A stretch of DNA of 64,000 nt from Aliiglaciecola sp. CAU 1673 (GTDB lineage Bacteria > Pseudomonadota > Gammaproteobacteria > Enterobacterales > Alteromonadaceae), in NCBI RefSeq assembly GCF_029223185.1, contig NZ_JARHUG010000002.1:1-64000 (forward strand), written 5' to 3'. The notes under the pieces are model-generated. The model was not told where the DNA came from. It saw only the letters and a program-made list of their open reading frames with translations, and made no database searches. A program made the position numbers and the translations under genes. Positions 1 through 7,582 of this stretch are shown piece by piece (within the stretch, counting starts at the first letter, position 1; each line of letters begins with the position of its first letter).

Positions 1-1
1 T

Positions 2-94
2 CGCTACCGTGGACTGGATAAGGTCAATATGCAGTGTCTGCTGGCGGCCGCTTGCCAAAATATGAAGAAAATGGCCCTGGCCAGGGCGAGTTAA
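2..94 (+). CDS. Transposase C-terminal tail, IS1182-like (partial)
   Basis: An open frame enters from the left edge and ends at TAA 92-94. Its 30 residues begin RYRGLDKVNMQCLL and continue with a helix containing NMKKMALA. This matches the usual end of DDE transposases of the IS1182 type (DDE_Tnp_1_6 group), where an RYRGL motif precedes a short helix. The start and the catalytic core lie outside the window, so completeness cannot be judged. No terminal inverted repeat of the IS was identified to its right. Confidence 0.7.
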   Translation, partial: RYRGLDKVNMQCLLAAACQNMKKMALARAS

Positions 95-244
95 GGATAC
101 CGCCCCTAAATCACACCTAAAAATCCTGCAACAAGTCTTGAATCCTTCCCTCCGCCTTCCCTCAATCACGCTTAAGAAAAAATCAGCCAATCCCATCAAT
201 AGGTAAGGAGCCACGGAAAACTCACTGGATGGCCCTAAAAAACA

Positions 245-269
245 AAACCCCACCAAAATGGTGGGGTTT
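245..269 (+). terminator. GC-rich hairpin, likely terminator
   Basis: AAACCCCACC (245-254) pairs perfectly with GGTGGGGTTT (260-269) around a 5-nt loop. The arms carry A and T runs at their outer ends, so the hairpin could act in either direction. Confidence 0.65.
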
Positions 270-281
270 ATCATCAATCTG

Positions 282-306
282 AGGCCCCACTGTGTGGGGC
301 CTTTTT
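282..306 (+). terminator. Rho-independent terminator
   Basis: AGGCCCCAC (282-290) pairs with GTGGGGCCT (294-302) around TGT, and TTTTC follows directly. It lies 12 bp after another hairpin, giving a tandem terminator on the rightward strand downstream of the transposase. Confidence 0.8.
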
Positions 307-558
307 CGTTCTATACTGTGCCCAATTGAGTCTGCTTGTCATCTGTTACCAGCTGCAGGCGATACAATAACCAGATCCCGTGAAGGAGATCTCTTCTCAA
401 AGATATCAGTGCAGAGGCCTTCAAACTGAAGGCCCGTGGTAGCGCATATTTAAATCTTCTTTGTTTCTGGGATGGGTTACCACCGCTTGCCATATTATGG
501 ATTTCACACCCAACTGCCTAAGGATTGGGCAAACGAGCCAGCAACCCTATCAAGGGAC

Positions 559-586
559 TTGCAAAGGCAAACAAAATCAGTAGACT
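559..586 (+). promoter_or_regulatory. Promoter of tRNA-Pro
   Basis: A sigma70-like promoter: TTGCAA (559-564), a 16-bp spacer and TAGACT (581-586). It ends 16 bp before the mature tRNA start, which is the right geometry for a tRNA transcript. Confidence 0.6.
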
Positions 587-602
587 GTGCAACCTCTTCG
601 GT

Positions 603-679
603 CGGCGTGTAGCGCAGCTTGGTAGCGCACTGTCATGGGGTGTCAGGGGTCGGAGGTTCAAATCCTCTCACGCCGACCA
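603..679 (+). tRNA. tRNA-Pro(GGG)
   Basis: A 77-nt cloverleaf with encoded CCA. The acceptor arm CGGCGTG (603-609) pairs with CACGCCG before A-CCA. The anticodon is GGG (637-639), preceded by T636. The overall sequence is very close to the E. coli proL type, including the unusual U-U pair in the anticodon stem. The gene is the integration target of the island to its right. Positions 626-679 also form most of the attL repeat, so the 3' part was supplied by the incoming element and function is preserved. Confidence 0.95.
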
Positions 680-680
680 A
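626..680 (+). repeat. attL: 55-bp core repeat inside tRNA-Pro
   Basis: These 55 bases are identical to 9868-9922. They begin in the D-arm side of the tRNA-Pro gene and run one base past its CCA end. Flanking bases differ at both ends, so the repeat limits are exact. Duplication of a tRNA 3' end next to a tyrosine integrase gene is the normal mark of site-specific integration. Confidence 0.95.
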
Positions 681-693
681 TTCCTTACCCCGC

Positions 694-722
694 TTGATTC
701 CTAGCGATTCAGCCTATATAAC
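694..722 (+). promoter_or_regulatory. Integrase promoter
   Basis: TTGATT (694-699), a 17-bp spacer and TATAAC (717-722) form a good sigma70 promoter just inside the island. The three GGGCAC boxes lie between it and the integrase start, so integrase bound there would block its own transcription. Confidence 0.6.
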
Positions 723-744
723 GGTTTCTCTTAATTTTTTCCTG

Positions 745-774
745 GGGCACATTTCAGGGCACGTTAAGGGGCAC
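745..774 (+). promoter_or_regulatory. Left arm-type integrase sites: three GGGCAC boxes, 12-bp period
   Basis: GGGCAC occurs at 745, 757 and 769, exactly 12 bp apart and all in the same orientation. The same triple array occurs at the right end of the island (9790, 9802, 9814). Paired short direct repeats inside both ends of an element are typical of binding sites for the N-terminal domain of tyrosine integrases. The assignment is inference from position and symmetry. Confidence 0.7.
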
Positions 775-779
775 AAACT

Positions 780-2144
780 GTGAAATCCGACACTAAGCAT
801 CTCATTCAAAACGACTCGGGCGTCTGGTTGTTTCGTCGACGCGTTCCCGAAAAACTAAAGAGATTCTTTCCAGGTCTGAAGTTCTTAAAGCAGTCTCTCG
901 AGACGAAGAGCCTCACGCAGGCTCGCGTAAAACGGGATGCCCTAAATACGCAAATCGAACTAAAGCTCCAGGAAGAGACCTCAGGACTCTCTCTCAAGAA
1001 CCGTTTCCAGGCCCTTTATACTGAGATGAAGCCTTTTTACGACGAAGGCCGTCGAATGGTCAGGGAAGGCAAATGGGACGAGAACTTCTTCTATGATTCT
1101 TTTGATCCCGATCTCCAGCGAAAAGAGAACGACGAGACCTACAAAGCCGCTTACTATTCGATTGTTCATAACGAAGTGCCAGAACGATTCAGGCTCAAGA
1201 TCTCTGAACTGACATCCGAATGGCTAAAGGCCAACGAGGGAAAGAAGGACGAGAAATATTGCAGTACCGTACAGACAGCCTCTAAGTTTTTGATCGAATT
1301 CCTGGGGGGCGATGAGCTTCCGGAGAATGTGTCGCCAGGTTATGCCCAGGGCTTCCTCGATAAGCTTATAGAAGGTGGCCGGTCTTCAGGCACAGTTACC
1401 CACTATAAGAGCAAGCTTGCAGAGATTTGGCGATGGGGTCTCACTCGAGAGAAGTTCTCAGGGACTAACCCCTGGAAGGAGGTCAAAGTCGAGGCTCCTT
1501 CCGAGCAAAAAGAGCAAGACCACTTTAGAAACTTAACGACCAAAGAGGCGAGAATACTCCTCCAGGCGACCACCCTTGAGGCTCAGGGCGCTTCGTGGCC
1601 TTATCCGTTTACAACATTTGCCCTCGTCCGTCTTCTTCCCTTCCTTGGCTGTCGTCGAAGCGAACTAGGCCAAGCGATGAAAGACCAACTCCAGGAACAT
1701 GACGGCCATTTATTCTTCGAGGTGCGCAAGGGCAAGACAAAGAACGCTCAAAGGATTATTCCGGTGAGTCCTGTTATCGAACCGCTTCTTCGAGAGACCG
1801 TGGACAGAGCGGGGGAGTCACCTTGGCTGTTCCCCGAAGTCGGAGAGGCCGAGGGAATGACGCCTTCTAAGGCTCTCAATTCTATCTCTAGCCATATCTC
1901 ATCGATAACGAGTAACTTCGAGAAGGTTGAAGGGACAAAGGTCAGTCTTCACAGCTTGCGTGGACACTTTGCGACGGCGCTCGAGGAGATTGGCTGTCCG
2001 GAAGAGCTTGCGGTTAAGCTCGCCGGACATAAACGGATCTCTCTGACTTATGGCCTATACAGCAAGTACAAGAACAAGGAGCAGCTCTGGAAGTATATCG
2101 AGCAGATTCACAGGGCAGAGTGTCTTGAGGCTTGGGTAAGTTGA
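780..2144 (+). CDS. Tyrosine site-specific integrase of the island
   Basis: A 454-residue tyrosine recombinase that would catalyse integration at, and excision from, the 3' end of tRNA-Pro. The N-terminus (about residues 14-30, WLFRRRVPEKLKRFF) resembles the arm-binding region of phage-type integrases of the DUF6538 class. A core-binding helical region covers about 135-235. Catalytic residues are visible: Arg in GCRRSE (about 292), Lys in RKGKTKN (about 317), H-x-L-R in HSLRGH (about 391-394), His in GHKR (about 417) and a Tyr in TYGLYSKY (about 427). The start is GTG at 780, directly after the GGGCAC array. It is transcribed away from attL. No excisionase-like gene was recognised next to it. 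Confidence 0.95.
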   Translation: MKSDTKHLIQNDSGVWLFRRRVPEKLKRFFPGLKFLKQSLETKSLTQARVKRDALNTQIELKLQEETSGLSLKNRFQALYTEMKPFYDEGRRMVREGKWDENFFYDSFDPDLQRKENDETYKAAYYSIVHNEVPERFRLKISELTSEWLKANEGKKDEKYCSTVQTASKFLIEFLGGDELPENVSPGYAQGFLDKLIEGGRSSGTVTHYKSKLAEIWRWGLTREKFSGTNPWKEVKVEAPSEQKEQDHFRNLTTKEARILLQATTLEAQGASWPYPFTTFALVRLLPFLGCRRSELGQAMKDQLQEHDGHLFFEVRKGKTKNAQRIIPVSPVIEPLLRETVDRAGESPWLFPEVGEAEGMTPSKALNSISSHISSITSNFEKVEGTKVSLHSLRGHFATALEEIGCPEELAVKLAGHKRISLTYGLYSKYKNKEQLWKYIEQIHRAECLEAWVS

Positions 2145-2157
2145 GGGGCATCGAAGT

Positions 2158-2961
2158 TCATTCTCCCAGAGCTTTCTCCAGTCGATCGGATAGTTGGGTC
2201 AACTGTGCTTGTTTATTAAGTTCGTTGTACTGGGTGAATCTTTCTGTTGCACAGAGTAAAATCTGGCATACAAAACTGACAATAGTGTCAAAACCATTTT
2301 CGATTGGCTCATTGATCAAGTGAGCAATTCCACCTTCTGAATCAAGCACCAAGTGGGACTCAAGACTTTTGAAATCAGAGTGACTATCTGCACTTCCGAT
2401 CCTGTACATTGTATTGTACCAGTGAAGCATACCAGCCTTTCTAGCGACATCTTCAGTCTTGATTTGGAAATTCCTCAGCGCCTCATTATCTGGAAAAAGC
2501 TTTAGGAGATTTCTTTTTAAGTCTTGTTCACGCGCTTTTATTCTTTTGTATCCATCATTTGATTTACTACCTGTATAGCTATTGAGGTATCCATTGAGAG
2601 CGTTCCGCTGCCCCTTCAGTTCCCATTTCTCAAGCTCCGACCAAAAGGTTCTATCGTTTATTAGAGCAACCATTTGAAAGAGAGGGTCAAGGGAGCAGCG
2701 ATATTGAGAGCTAGCTTGGACACTCATTCCTCTAGTCGCCAAGATGTAACATGACTGAGTGAAATTTAGGATTCGACAGAACAATGTGCCGATATGAAGT
2801 TTTACCACTTCGTCTTTAGGCAATCTGACCTCATATTGGACAGACCAAGCAAGTTGGTTCGCTTCAAGATAGATCGAAATAATCTCAGGGTATTTATTCT
2901 CGATTGTCTTTGTGACATCTAAAGGGTTTTCGACGAGAAATCCATTCTTTACAAAGTTCAT
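2158..2961 (-). CDS. DUF5677-like hypothetical protein
   Basis: A 267-residue protein, convergent with the integrase and ending 14 bp after it. It is rich in alpha-helix, without signal peptide or clear membrane segment. A central stretch (RCSLDPLFQMVALIND) and a later H-W-Y-N/D-S-H-S-D-F pattern resemble the DUF5677 group, whose function is unknown and which is common in mobile and defence-rich regions. No clear ribosome-binding site precedes the ATG at 2961, so the true start may be internal. The family assignment is from memory of the pattern and is tentative. Confidence 0.6.
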   Translation of the reverse strand: MNFVKNGFLVENPLDVTKTIENKYPEIISIYLEANQLAWSVQYEVRLPKDEVVKLHIGTLFCRILNFTQSCYILATRGMSVQASSQYRCSLDPLFQMVALINDRTFWSELEKWELKGQRNALNGYLNSYTGSKSNDGYKRIKAREQDLKRNLLKLFPDNEALRNFQIKTEDVARKAGMLHWYNTMYRIGSADSHSDFKSLESHLVLDSEGGIAHLINEPIENGFDTIVSFVCQILLCATERFTQYNELNKQAQLTQLSDRLEKALGE

Positions 2962-3089
2962 TTATGAATCGGCGCAGGGGGAGTGACTTACCATTTTAAC
3001 TCGAATGTTGACGACAATCTCATAGTTGTCAATGGCTTAGTTATCGATGTAACCTCCTCTTCTTTGGAAGCAGTGAGTTAAGGACAAAA

Positions 3090-3551
3090 ATGTTCAAATT
3101 AAATACAGTGGCGTTTGTAGGACTTTTAACCGCAACTTCGGCAGTTGCCGAGCCTTCGAGTCAGTCTGTCATGATGCAATTGAGAGATACACCCGCATCT
3201 CAGTATGATCTCGGGCTCTTTAAACTGCAGTTAGCTGCATCTGCTCTGGGGGCCAGTATCAAAGACGAGTATATAAAGGGAACGAATTTTAGGATTGAAA
3301 GAGTTGGATTGCTTGAAGACATTGATCGTTTGGATATCGTTGTTTACTTAAAAGGCGACGCCAGAGATATGTCCCCTCAAGCGTGTCAAAACGTTAAAGA
3401 GAAAATAATAAACTCACCTAAATTCAGTTTTTCAGGTTCCAGCTTCTTTAAAGGGGTTTCTGCCGAAAAATTTGAAGAGTTGAATAGCAGCGTAGGGACA
3501 AAGATCGAGATAAGTTCGCGAGAAAACGACTCTTTTAAATTTGAGTGTTAA
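3090..3551 (+). CDS. Exported hypothetical protein
   Basis: A 153-residue protein with a clear signal peptide (about 20 residues, hydrophobic core VAFVGLLTATSAV then AVAEP, a likely SPase I site). The mature part is a small alpha/beta-looking domain with two cysteines (one mid-chain, one at the C-terminus), possibly a disulfide. A good Shine-Dalgarno AAGGA precedes the ATG. I do not recognise the family. It sits between leftward genes and has its own rightward orientation, like the other exported or membrane peptides of the island, which suggests cargo rather than a structural role. Confidence 0.7.
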   Translation: MFKLNTVAFVGLLTATSAVAEPSSQSVMMQLRDTPASQYDLGLFKLQLAASALGASIKDEYIKGTNFRIERVGLLEDIDRLDIVVYLKGDARDMSPQACQNVKEKIINSPKFSFSGSSFFKGVSAEKFEELNSSVGTKIEISSRENDSFKFEC

Positions 3552-3659
3552 CAACAAAAAGGGCTTTCCAAAACCCCTCCCAGAAATGAAACGACGGGGT
3601 GCGAATAACCCTCGGAGTAGGTCTCAGGAAGGACCCGCTCCGAAGGTCTCATCGACTCA

Positions 3660-3983
3660 TCAGGCAGCGGCGAAGCTATCAAGCTCTCTAAGGATATTAC
3701 TACGTTCCTCCCTCAGCATTGTCTCCTCTTCGGCTAACTGTACGAGGCGATCTCTCAGGGTTCTCTGTGCTGGAGATTCTGAATGATAGAGCCTCGCTAG
3801 CTCGATGAGGGTGCTGAAAGGAGACGCTTTCGGCTTACTCTTTCTCTTGTATCTCTCACGCGCTCTCTCGTTGGTACAGACCTTACATTGGGAACGTCTG
3901 GTGGGACCGTTTCGATGATACTGGGGGAGGCCTTTAGTTATGCCGCAGCGGGTGCATATTTTTACTCGGGTGTTCTTGCTCAT
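3660..3983 (-). CDS. Small zinc-ribbon protein with C-terminal coiled coil
   Basis: A 107-residue protein. Residues about 10-35 contain two cysteine pairs (CTRCG and CKVC) that form a probable zinc ribbon, followed by a basic stretch (RARERYKRKSK). The C-terminal half is a charged helix (LAEEETMLREERSNILREL), probably a coiled coil. Similar short Cys4 proteins occur in phages beside HNH nucleases and regulators, but no HNH motif is present here. It is the last gene of the leftward capsid block, starting 15 bp after the stop of the preceding HTH-like gene. Confidence 0.65.
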   Translation of the reverse strand: MSKNTRVKICTRCGITKGLPQYHRNGPTRRSQCKVCTNERARERYKRKSKPKASPFSTLIELARLYHSESPAQRTLRDRLVQLAEEETMLREERSNILRELDSFAAA

Positions 3984-3997
3984 GTTGACTCTGGATT

Positions 3998-4453
3998 TCA
4001 GTGGTAGGTTCTTGGATTGATGTATTCGATGATCCGACTGGGAAGCCGAAGCTCTCTATCAATTGAGAACGACGCGAACTTAATCACATTGACGATCCTC
4101 CACCCTGTATCGTGGTTTACTGCGAGGGTCTCACAGACACGTCTTGGGGTAATTCGCCCTCTAAGTGTGCATAGGGAACGGAATACCTTGTTCAGGCTCA
4201 CGTAGTTGCTCGTAGATGTCTCTCGTTTGTCCCGCTCTCCAAGCACTCGGATCGCGCCCATGAGACAGTCATCAATCCAGACGCGTGGGCGTCCCTCGTT
4301 GTTCATGTAGACGGCAGGATCGACATCATCAAGAGGATTTTTAATGGTTAAGGGAGGTCGCCCTGGGCTCTTGGGAAAGGGGGGCTGAACCTCGTCGATA
4401 GGTTGTTGTTCGATATCTAGGAATTCGAATAGGTCTAGTTGTTCGTAAGACAT
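3998..4453 (-). CDS. Putative HTH DNA-binding protein
   Basis: A 151-residue reading from the ATG at 4453 (MSYEQLDLFEF). The frame stays open upstream to 4609, but the internal ATG gives a protein with a natural acidic N-terminus. The middle carries a GRPP motif of the kind seen in minor-groove-binding hooks. The C-terminal third (ITPRRVCETLAVNHDTGWRIVNVI) has the shape of a helix-turn-helix. It may be a regulator of the island or a DNA-recognition partner for packaging. No family was recognised. Neither start has a strong ribosome-binding site. Confidence 0.55.
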   Translation of the reverse strand: MSYEQLDLFEFLDIEQQPIDEVQPPFPKSPGRPPLTIKNPLDDVDPAVYMNNEGRPRVWIDDCLMGAIRVLGERDKRETSTSNYVSLNKVFRSLCTLRGRITPRRVCETLAVNHDTGWRIVNVIKFASFSIDRELRLPSRIIEYINPRTYH

Positions 4454-4748
4454 GGCTAATTTATCTGGTAAATATAAGGGGATCGAAAAGACGCTCTCAG
4501 AGACAGGGGCGAATCGAAAATGAAGACGCTCCAGAGACCATTTTTCTCTCAACACAACAATCGGGAGCATTGGTCTTAAAAGTGGCGTCGAGACAGGGAC
4601 TAAGTCCATCTCGCTTAGTTGGTATCGCTTCGAGTGGATCTCGACAGGCGTCTTTAAGGGGATGTCGTTTCGAATGGGGTTGCCAAGGAAGAAAAGAGCA
4701 ACCCTATCGAAGCGAGGTTCTTTGGATCGAAAAGACAGAGCTTAACGA

Positions 4749-5102
4749 TCAGTACCTCGTCTGACTCTCCAGCCATTCGATGTATCCATGAGGTTTGAAT
4801 CGTTGGTAGCTGAGGTTGTGTCGATTCATCGCTCTTTCGCTGTCTTTGATATCAGCTCTCGCACTCGAAAGAAGGTATCGATAGACATCCTCAGCTTGGT
4901 TATGAGTCAGCTTGTAAGCTTTTTTAAGCCAATCCTTTGTCCTTGAGTTAAGGATAAAGGGCATATAGTTGCCGAAGTGATGAACGATGATCCGCACTCC
5001 TCCGCTCCCAAGTTTAAAGTCTGTGTCGGGGTCACCGGCTCTGGTCGAGAAGCTTGCTCCTTTGGCATCGTTTAGGGCTATCTCAAATTGAAGTTTGCTC
5101 AT
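4749..5102 (-). CDS. Hypothetical protein of the capsid block
   Basis: A 117-residue soluble protein, start ATG 5102 with GGAG at good spacing. The N-terminal half looks like beta strands (GGVRIIVHHFGNYMPFIL) and the C-terminal half is helical and basic. It is encoded directly downstream of the capsid gene (75 bp), so a role in capsid assembly, size control or DNA packaging is possible by position only. About 295 bp separate it from the HTH-like gene to the left. That gap holds no clear gene apart from the open upstream extension of the HTH frame. Confidence 0.6.
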   Translation of the reverse strand: MSKLQFEIALNDAKGASFSTRAGDPDTDFKLGSGGVRIIVHHFGNYMPFILNSRTKDWLKKAYKLTHNQAEDVYRYLLSSARADIKDSERAMNRHNLSYQRFKPHGYIEWLESQTRY

Positions 5103-5176
5103 GGTTTGTCTCCATAGATTGTTGTCAATAGGGGATTTGGAATTGCCCCAGGAAAGATCCCCCAGGGCCTGCTCGA

Positions 5177-6196
5177 TTAGACGATGCCGTCTACTTTCAC
5201 GAAGCTGTCTTGATTTAGGATGAGGCAGTCGGCATCAAACATTGAGCGAACTCTTGTCATTCCCGCCTCAGGTTGTCCTTCCGGTGTGTAACTGTGAGCC
5301 AGGAATTCGATCTGATTTCCAGTAACTCCCAGTAAGTCTGAGAAGCGTCCCGCGACCAGTGTCCCTGTAGGCAGGTGGGACGAAACCAGCACTCGATTCA
5401 AGTCCATGTTTTTGAAGGCTCGAGCCGAGGTCTCTTCTCGCATCTTTTTAGCGACATCAACCGAAACGATGGCCGAGAGGCTTTCGATGCCTATTTTGTT
5501 AGTCTCCAGGGCTGATAGAGTGTCCGCGAAGATCTCTCTCATCGACGCTCTGGGAGAGATAGTCTGTGAAATGCTCTTCAGAAGGCCGTCAGGCTGATCA
5601 GGATTGATTGAGGAGTCTCCCGTTAAGAAAGCTATCTCCAATTGCTCTCGAATCGCTTTTGCTTGGGCGATATTTAGCTCACTGACCAAAGCTGGAACAA
5701 GTTTCCTCATTCGACGAGAAACCAAAGAGAAGACTCCTATCGTGTGGATCTGATAGGGGAAGTTGACGGTCGCTGGAGTGCTCTCGGGGATCTCAGCATT
5801 CTCTCCAAGCCAGGTTGCATTGACAGAACTTGAGAATCCGCCGATAAAGGGGGTGCCTTCGAAAAGACCACTCGTATCGATGCTCATCCCAGCCTGAGTT
5901 AATACGTTAGAGGATACGATCACTTGTCTCCAGGTCAGATCGTTTCGCTTGTTCGAGTTGGTGATGTCGGGGGAGTTGGCGACAGTCAGGTCTCGAAGCA
6001 AGGAACGGGAGGCGCTCTGAAGTTTTTCCTCTTCACCTTTTTGAACCAGGGGGGCATTAATCGAGACACTCAGAGTCGAGGGGGAAGGCTGACGAAAACC
6101 TTTGAAGTTGTCGTTTTGGTCGAAGGTTGGGATCTGCTCTGGTTGAGCGTTGTCTAAAAGTTCAGCGAAAGAACGGTTCTGTGTTGGTAATTGCAT
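5177..6196 (-). CDS. HK97-family major capsid protein
   Basis: A 339-residue protein with the typical features of the Phage_capsid (HK97 fold) family. These are a conserved core from about residue 88 (LTWRQVIVSSNVL), the ATWLGENAEIPES segment at about 127-139 and the SLVSRRM segment at about 157-163. The helix ending in FLTGDSS and then DQPDGLL follows at about 190-205. The first 85 residues are polar and helical and could serve as a scaffolding (delta) domain, but no prohead protease gene is present nearby. The start is ATG 6196 with AAGG upstream. It is the only recognisable virion gene of the island. An encapsulin-like role is a less likely alternative, because no cargo enzyme is encoded beside it. 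Confidence 0.9.
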   Translation of the reverse strand: MQLPTQNRSFAELLDNAQPEQIPTFDQNDNFKGFRQPSPSTLSVSINAPLVQKGEEEKLQSASRSLLRDLTVANSPDITNSNKRNDLTWRQVIVSSNVLTQAGMSIDTSGLFEGTPFIGGFSSSVNATWLGENAEIPESTPATVNFPYQIHTIGVFSLVSRRMRKLVPALVSELNIAQAKAIREQLEIAFLTGDSSINPDQPDGLLKSISQTISPRASMREIFADTLSALETNKIGIESLSAIVSVDVAKKMREETSARAFKNMDLNRVLVSSHLPTGTLVAGRFSDLLGVTGNQIEFLAHSYTPEGQPEAGMTRVRSMFDADCLILNQDSFVKVDGIV

Positions 6197-6313
6197 TTGT
6201 ATACCTTGTGGGTTGGTTAATGGGATGGGCTGAGGGTGAGTTCGTGGCGTCGCCCTGAGTTAGTCGGAGAGACCAACCGTCACGAAACTATTTGGGAGTC
6301 TGGAATACGGCTC

Positions 6314-6673
6314 TCAGGTTGTCTCAGAGTCGTTCTCGGGTTCTTTAGGATCGAATGAAAAGTGTTTGAATTCTTTCGCCATAACAGCGTGACGATTCCT
6401 CATTAGTACATGGTTAATGTAACGAGCGAGCTTGAGACGGTCGGAGTCATAGTTATTCACCATATCGAACCATAAGAACAACAGATGCTTAACGACGTTG
6501 CTTGAAGAGATGTTTATTTCAGTGACTTCGTTCAGATCATTTTTCAGCGCATCGAAAAGATCAGCGACATGAGGATGAAACCCGATGTTGTGTGTTCTGG
6601 TTCCACTCGAAGACCTCATCAACAACTTATCGATAGCTAAATCAGTTTGTTGGTCGGATGGGATTTCAATCAT
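6314..6673 (-). CDS. Hypothetical helical protein
   Basis: A 119-residue protein, ATG 6673 with AGGAAA upstream. It looks all-helical, with a hydrophobic central helix (VVKHLLFLWFDMV) and an acidic, low-complexity tail. It lies between a small RHH-like gene (28 bp) and the capsid gene (117 bp) in the same direction, so it is probably co-transcribed with them. I do not recognise the family. A role in capsid redirection or regulation can only be guessed from position. Confidence 0.6.
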   Translation of the reverse strand: MIEIPSDQQTDLAIDKLLMRSSSGTRTHNIGFHPHVADLFDALKNDLNEVTEINISSSNVVKHLLFLWFDMVNNYDSDRLKLARYINHVLMRNRHAVMAKEFKHFSFDPKEPENDSETT

Positions 6674-6701
6674 TGGTATTTTCCTGTTAGTGGTGGAGGA
6701 T

Positions 6702-6899
6702 TTATGTCCTGGCGACGCTCGCTTCGTGACCTAGCTTGATCAGATAGGAGATTGACGCTGAGACGGTGGGTTGAACTCCGGTTATCTCGGAGAGTTTGAT
6801 CTGTGCGTCCAGAATGCGACGTTCTGTCGCGCTGTCTGCACTGAAGGCGAATCGACGGGATGTCGTTCCGTGTTCTTGGCGGTGCTTGAGTTGTGACAT
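6702..6899 (-). CDS. Small RHH-like protein, first gene of the leftward operon
   Basis: A 65-residue protein with a very good ribosome-binding site (AAGGAG, 8 bp before ATG 6899). The sequence goes from a basic strand (TSRRFAFSADS) to two helices (ATERRILDAQIKLSEI and VSASISYLIKLGHEA). This order fits a ribbon-helix-helix DNA-binding protein. As the first gene after the control region it is a good candidate for an autoregulator of the capsid operon. The fold is inferred from pattern, not from a profile match. Confidence 0.6.
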   Translation of the reverse strand: MSQLKHRQEHGTTSRRFAFSADSATERRILDAQIKLSEITGVQPTVSASISYLIKLGHEASVART

Positions 6900-6944
6900 C
6901 GAGTGAACTCCTTATGTCCTAGTGATGTAAAGTTGCAAAAAAGA

Positions 6945-7085
6945 TCCCTCATTCGTTGAGGAAGTCTTTAGGACGTCCTTAAGGACAGCCCCAGAGACCC
7001 AACGCCAACAAGTAAAGGGGGAATAGAGAGCCCGACAGCTCCAGGGGAGGAGAGGAACCTGGAGTCTTACGTCGGGGCTTTTGTT
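6945..7085. other. Cluster of inverted repeats in island control region
   Basis: Several palindromes lie close together upstream of the leftward operon: CCTCA/TGAGG (6947-6961), AGGACGTCCT (6970-6979), which overlaps GTCCTTAAGGAC (6975-6986), and a nested hairpin at 7029-7082. The nested hairpin has an outer AGCCCGAC paired with GTCGGGGCT and an inner CTCCAGG/CCTGGAG, and it ends in TTTT on the + strand. It could be a terminator, a small RNA or a protein-binding region. A 62-codon minus frame across it (6912-7100) is not convincing as a gene. Confidence 0.55.
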
Positions 7086-7138
7086 GTCGATGATGACCAA
7101 ACGATGAGGGGGGCGTATATCAACGAGAGAAAACGGTG

Positions 7139-7291
7139 TGTTCTTTCTTCATGTTCGGAGGGACAATTCCTGAGCCCTTACCAGATAAGGCTTTGAACTA
7201 ATCGACGTAGTCGTCTTAAAGACGGGTCGAAAGGGTTGGTCTCTAGAATTCACTTCAGCCTGTTCTTTCTTCTGTACGGAGGGACAATTCC
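7139..7291 (+). repeat. Pair of 31-32-bp direct repeats (operators or iterons)
   Basis: A 32-bp stretch starting TGTTCTTTCTTC and ending GGAGGGACAATTCC (7139-7170) recurs at 7261-7291 with one indel and one substitution. The copies are 122 bp apart, in the gap between the leftward operon and the rightward small genes. A small palindrome, CGTCTTAAAGACG, lies between them. Position suggests control of divergent transcription or a recognition site for replication or packaging. The function is unknown. Confidence 0.7.
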
Positions 7292-7390
7292 GGAAGCCTT
7301 ATCTTGGCAGGGATTGAGCGTTTCGGTTATTCGTCAGATTCAAAGAGGGATGGAGCGAATACTTTCTTCAAAAAGGAGCGATATATCCTA

Positions 7391-7546
7391 ATGGGAAATT
7401 CTATGCACTGGCCAAGCAAACTACTTCGAGCTTTTATCGTTCTTTCCATTGTGAATGCCTACATTTTTTGGATCTCTCTATTCGCTGAGAGCTCTGGTTC
7501 TTTTCTGTCTGAGTTTCCTAAATTTAGAGTCTTCAGTAATATTTAA
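7391..7546 (+). CDS. Small single-TM membrane peptide
   Basis: 51 residues from ATG 7391, preceded by AAGGAG about 12 bp upstream. The frame is open from 7304 but the upstream part has no ribosome-binding site. One hydrophobic segment (LLRAFIVLSIVNAYIFWISLF) is followed by a short polar tail. It could be an inner-membrane peptide, for example toxin-like or signalling, but nothing specific is recognised. It is encoded just upstream of an exported protein in the same direction. Confidence 0.45.
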   Translation: MGNSMHWPSKLLRAFIVLSIVNAYIFWISLFAESSGSFLSEFPKFRVFSNI

Positions 7547-7582
7547 CTCTCAATGTACTTGTGATTTTGAGGATGACCTGGG

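Larger units (their letters stand above)
95..558. other. Intergenic stretch between IS tail and tRNA promoter
   Basis: No convincing gene is seen. The stretch holds two adjacent terminators (245-305, listed separately), probably the right end of the insertion sequence, and then about 250 bp of unassigned DNA. A 60-codon minus-strand frame (311-493) has no recognisable features and is not called. Confidence 0.5.

Noticed and set aside
311-493. 60-codon minus-strand gene before the tRNA
   Set aside because: No domain, no ribosome-binding site, and placed between terminators and a tRNA promoter. Likely chance.
5177-6196. Capsid-like protein as an encapsulin nanocompartment
   Set aside because: The sequence motifs fit phage HK97-type capsid proteins better, the gene lies in an integrase-bearing island and no cargo enzyme is adjacent.
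6912-7100. 62-codon minus-strand gene in the island control region
   Set aside because: It runs through a cluster of inverted repeats, has no ribosome-binding site and an unlikely composition (SCRALYSPFTCWRW).
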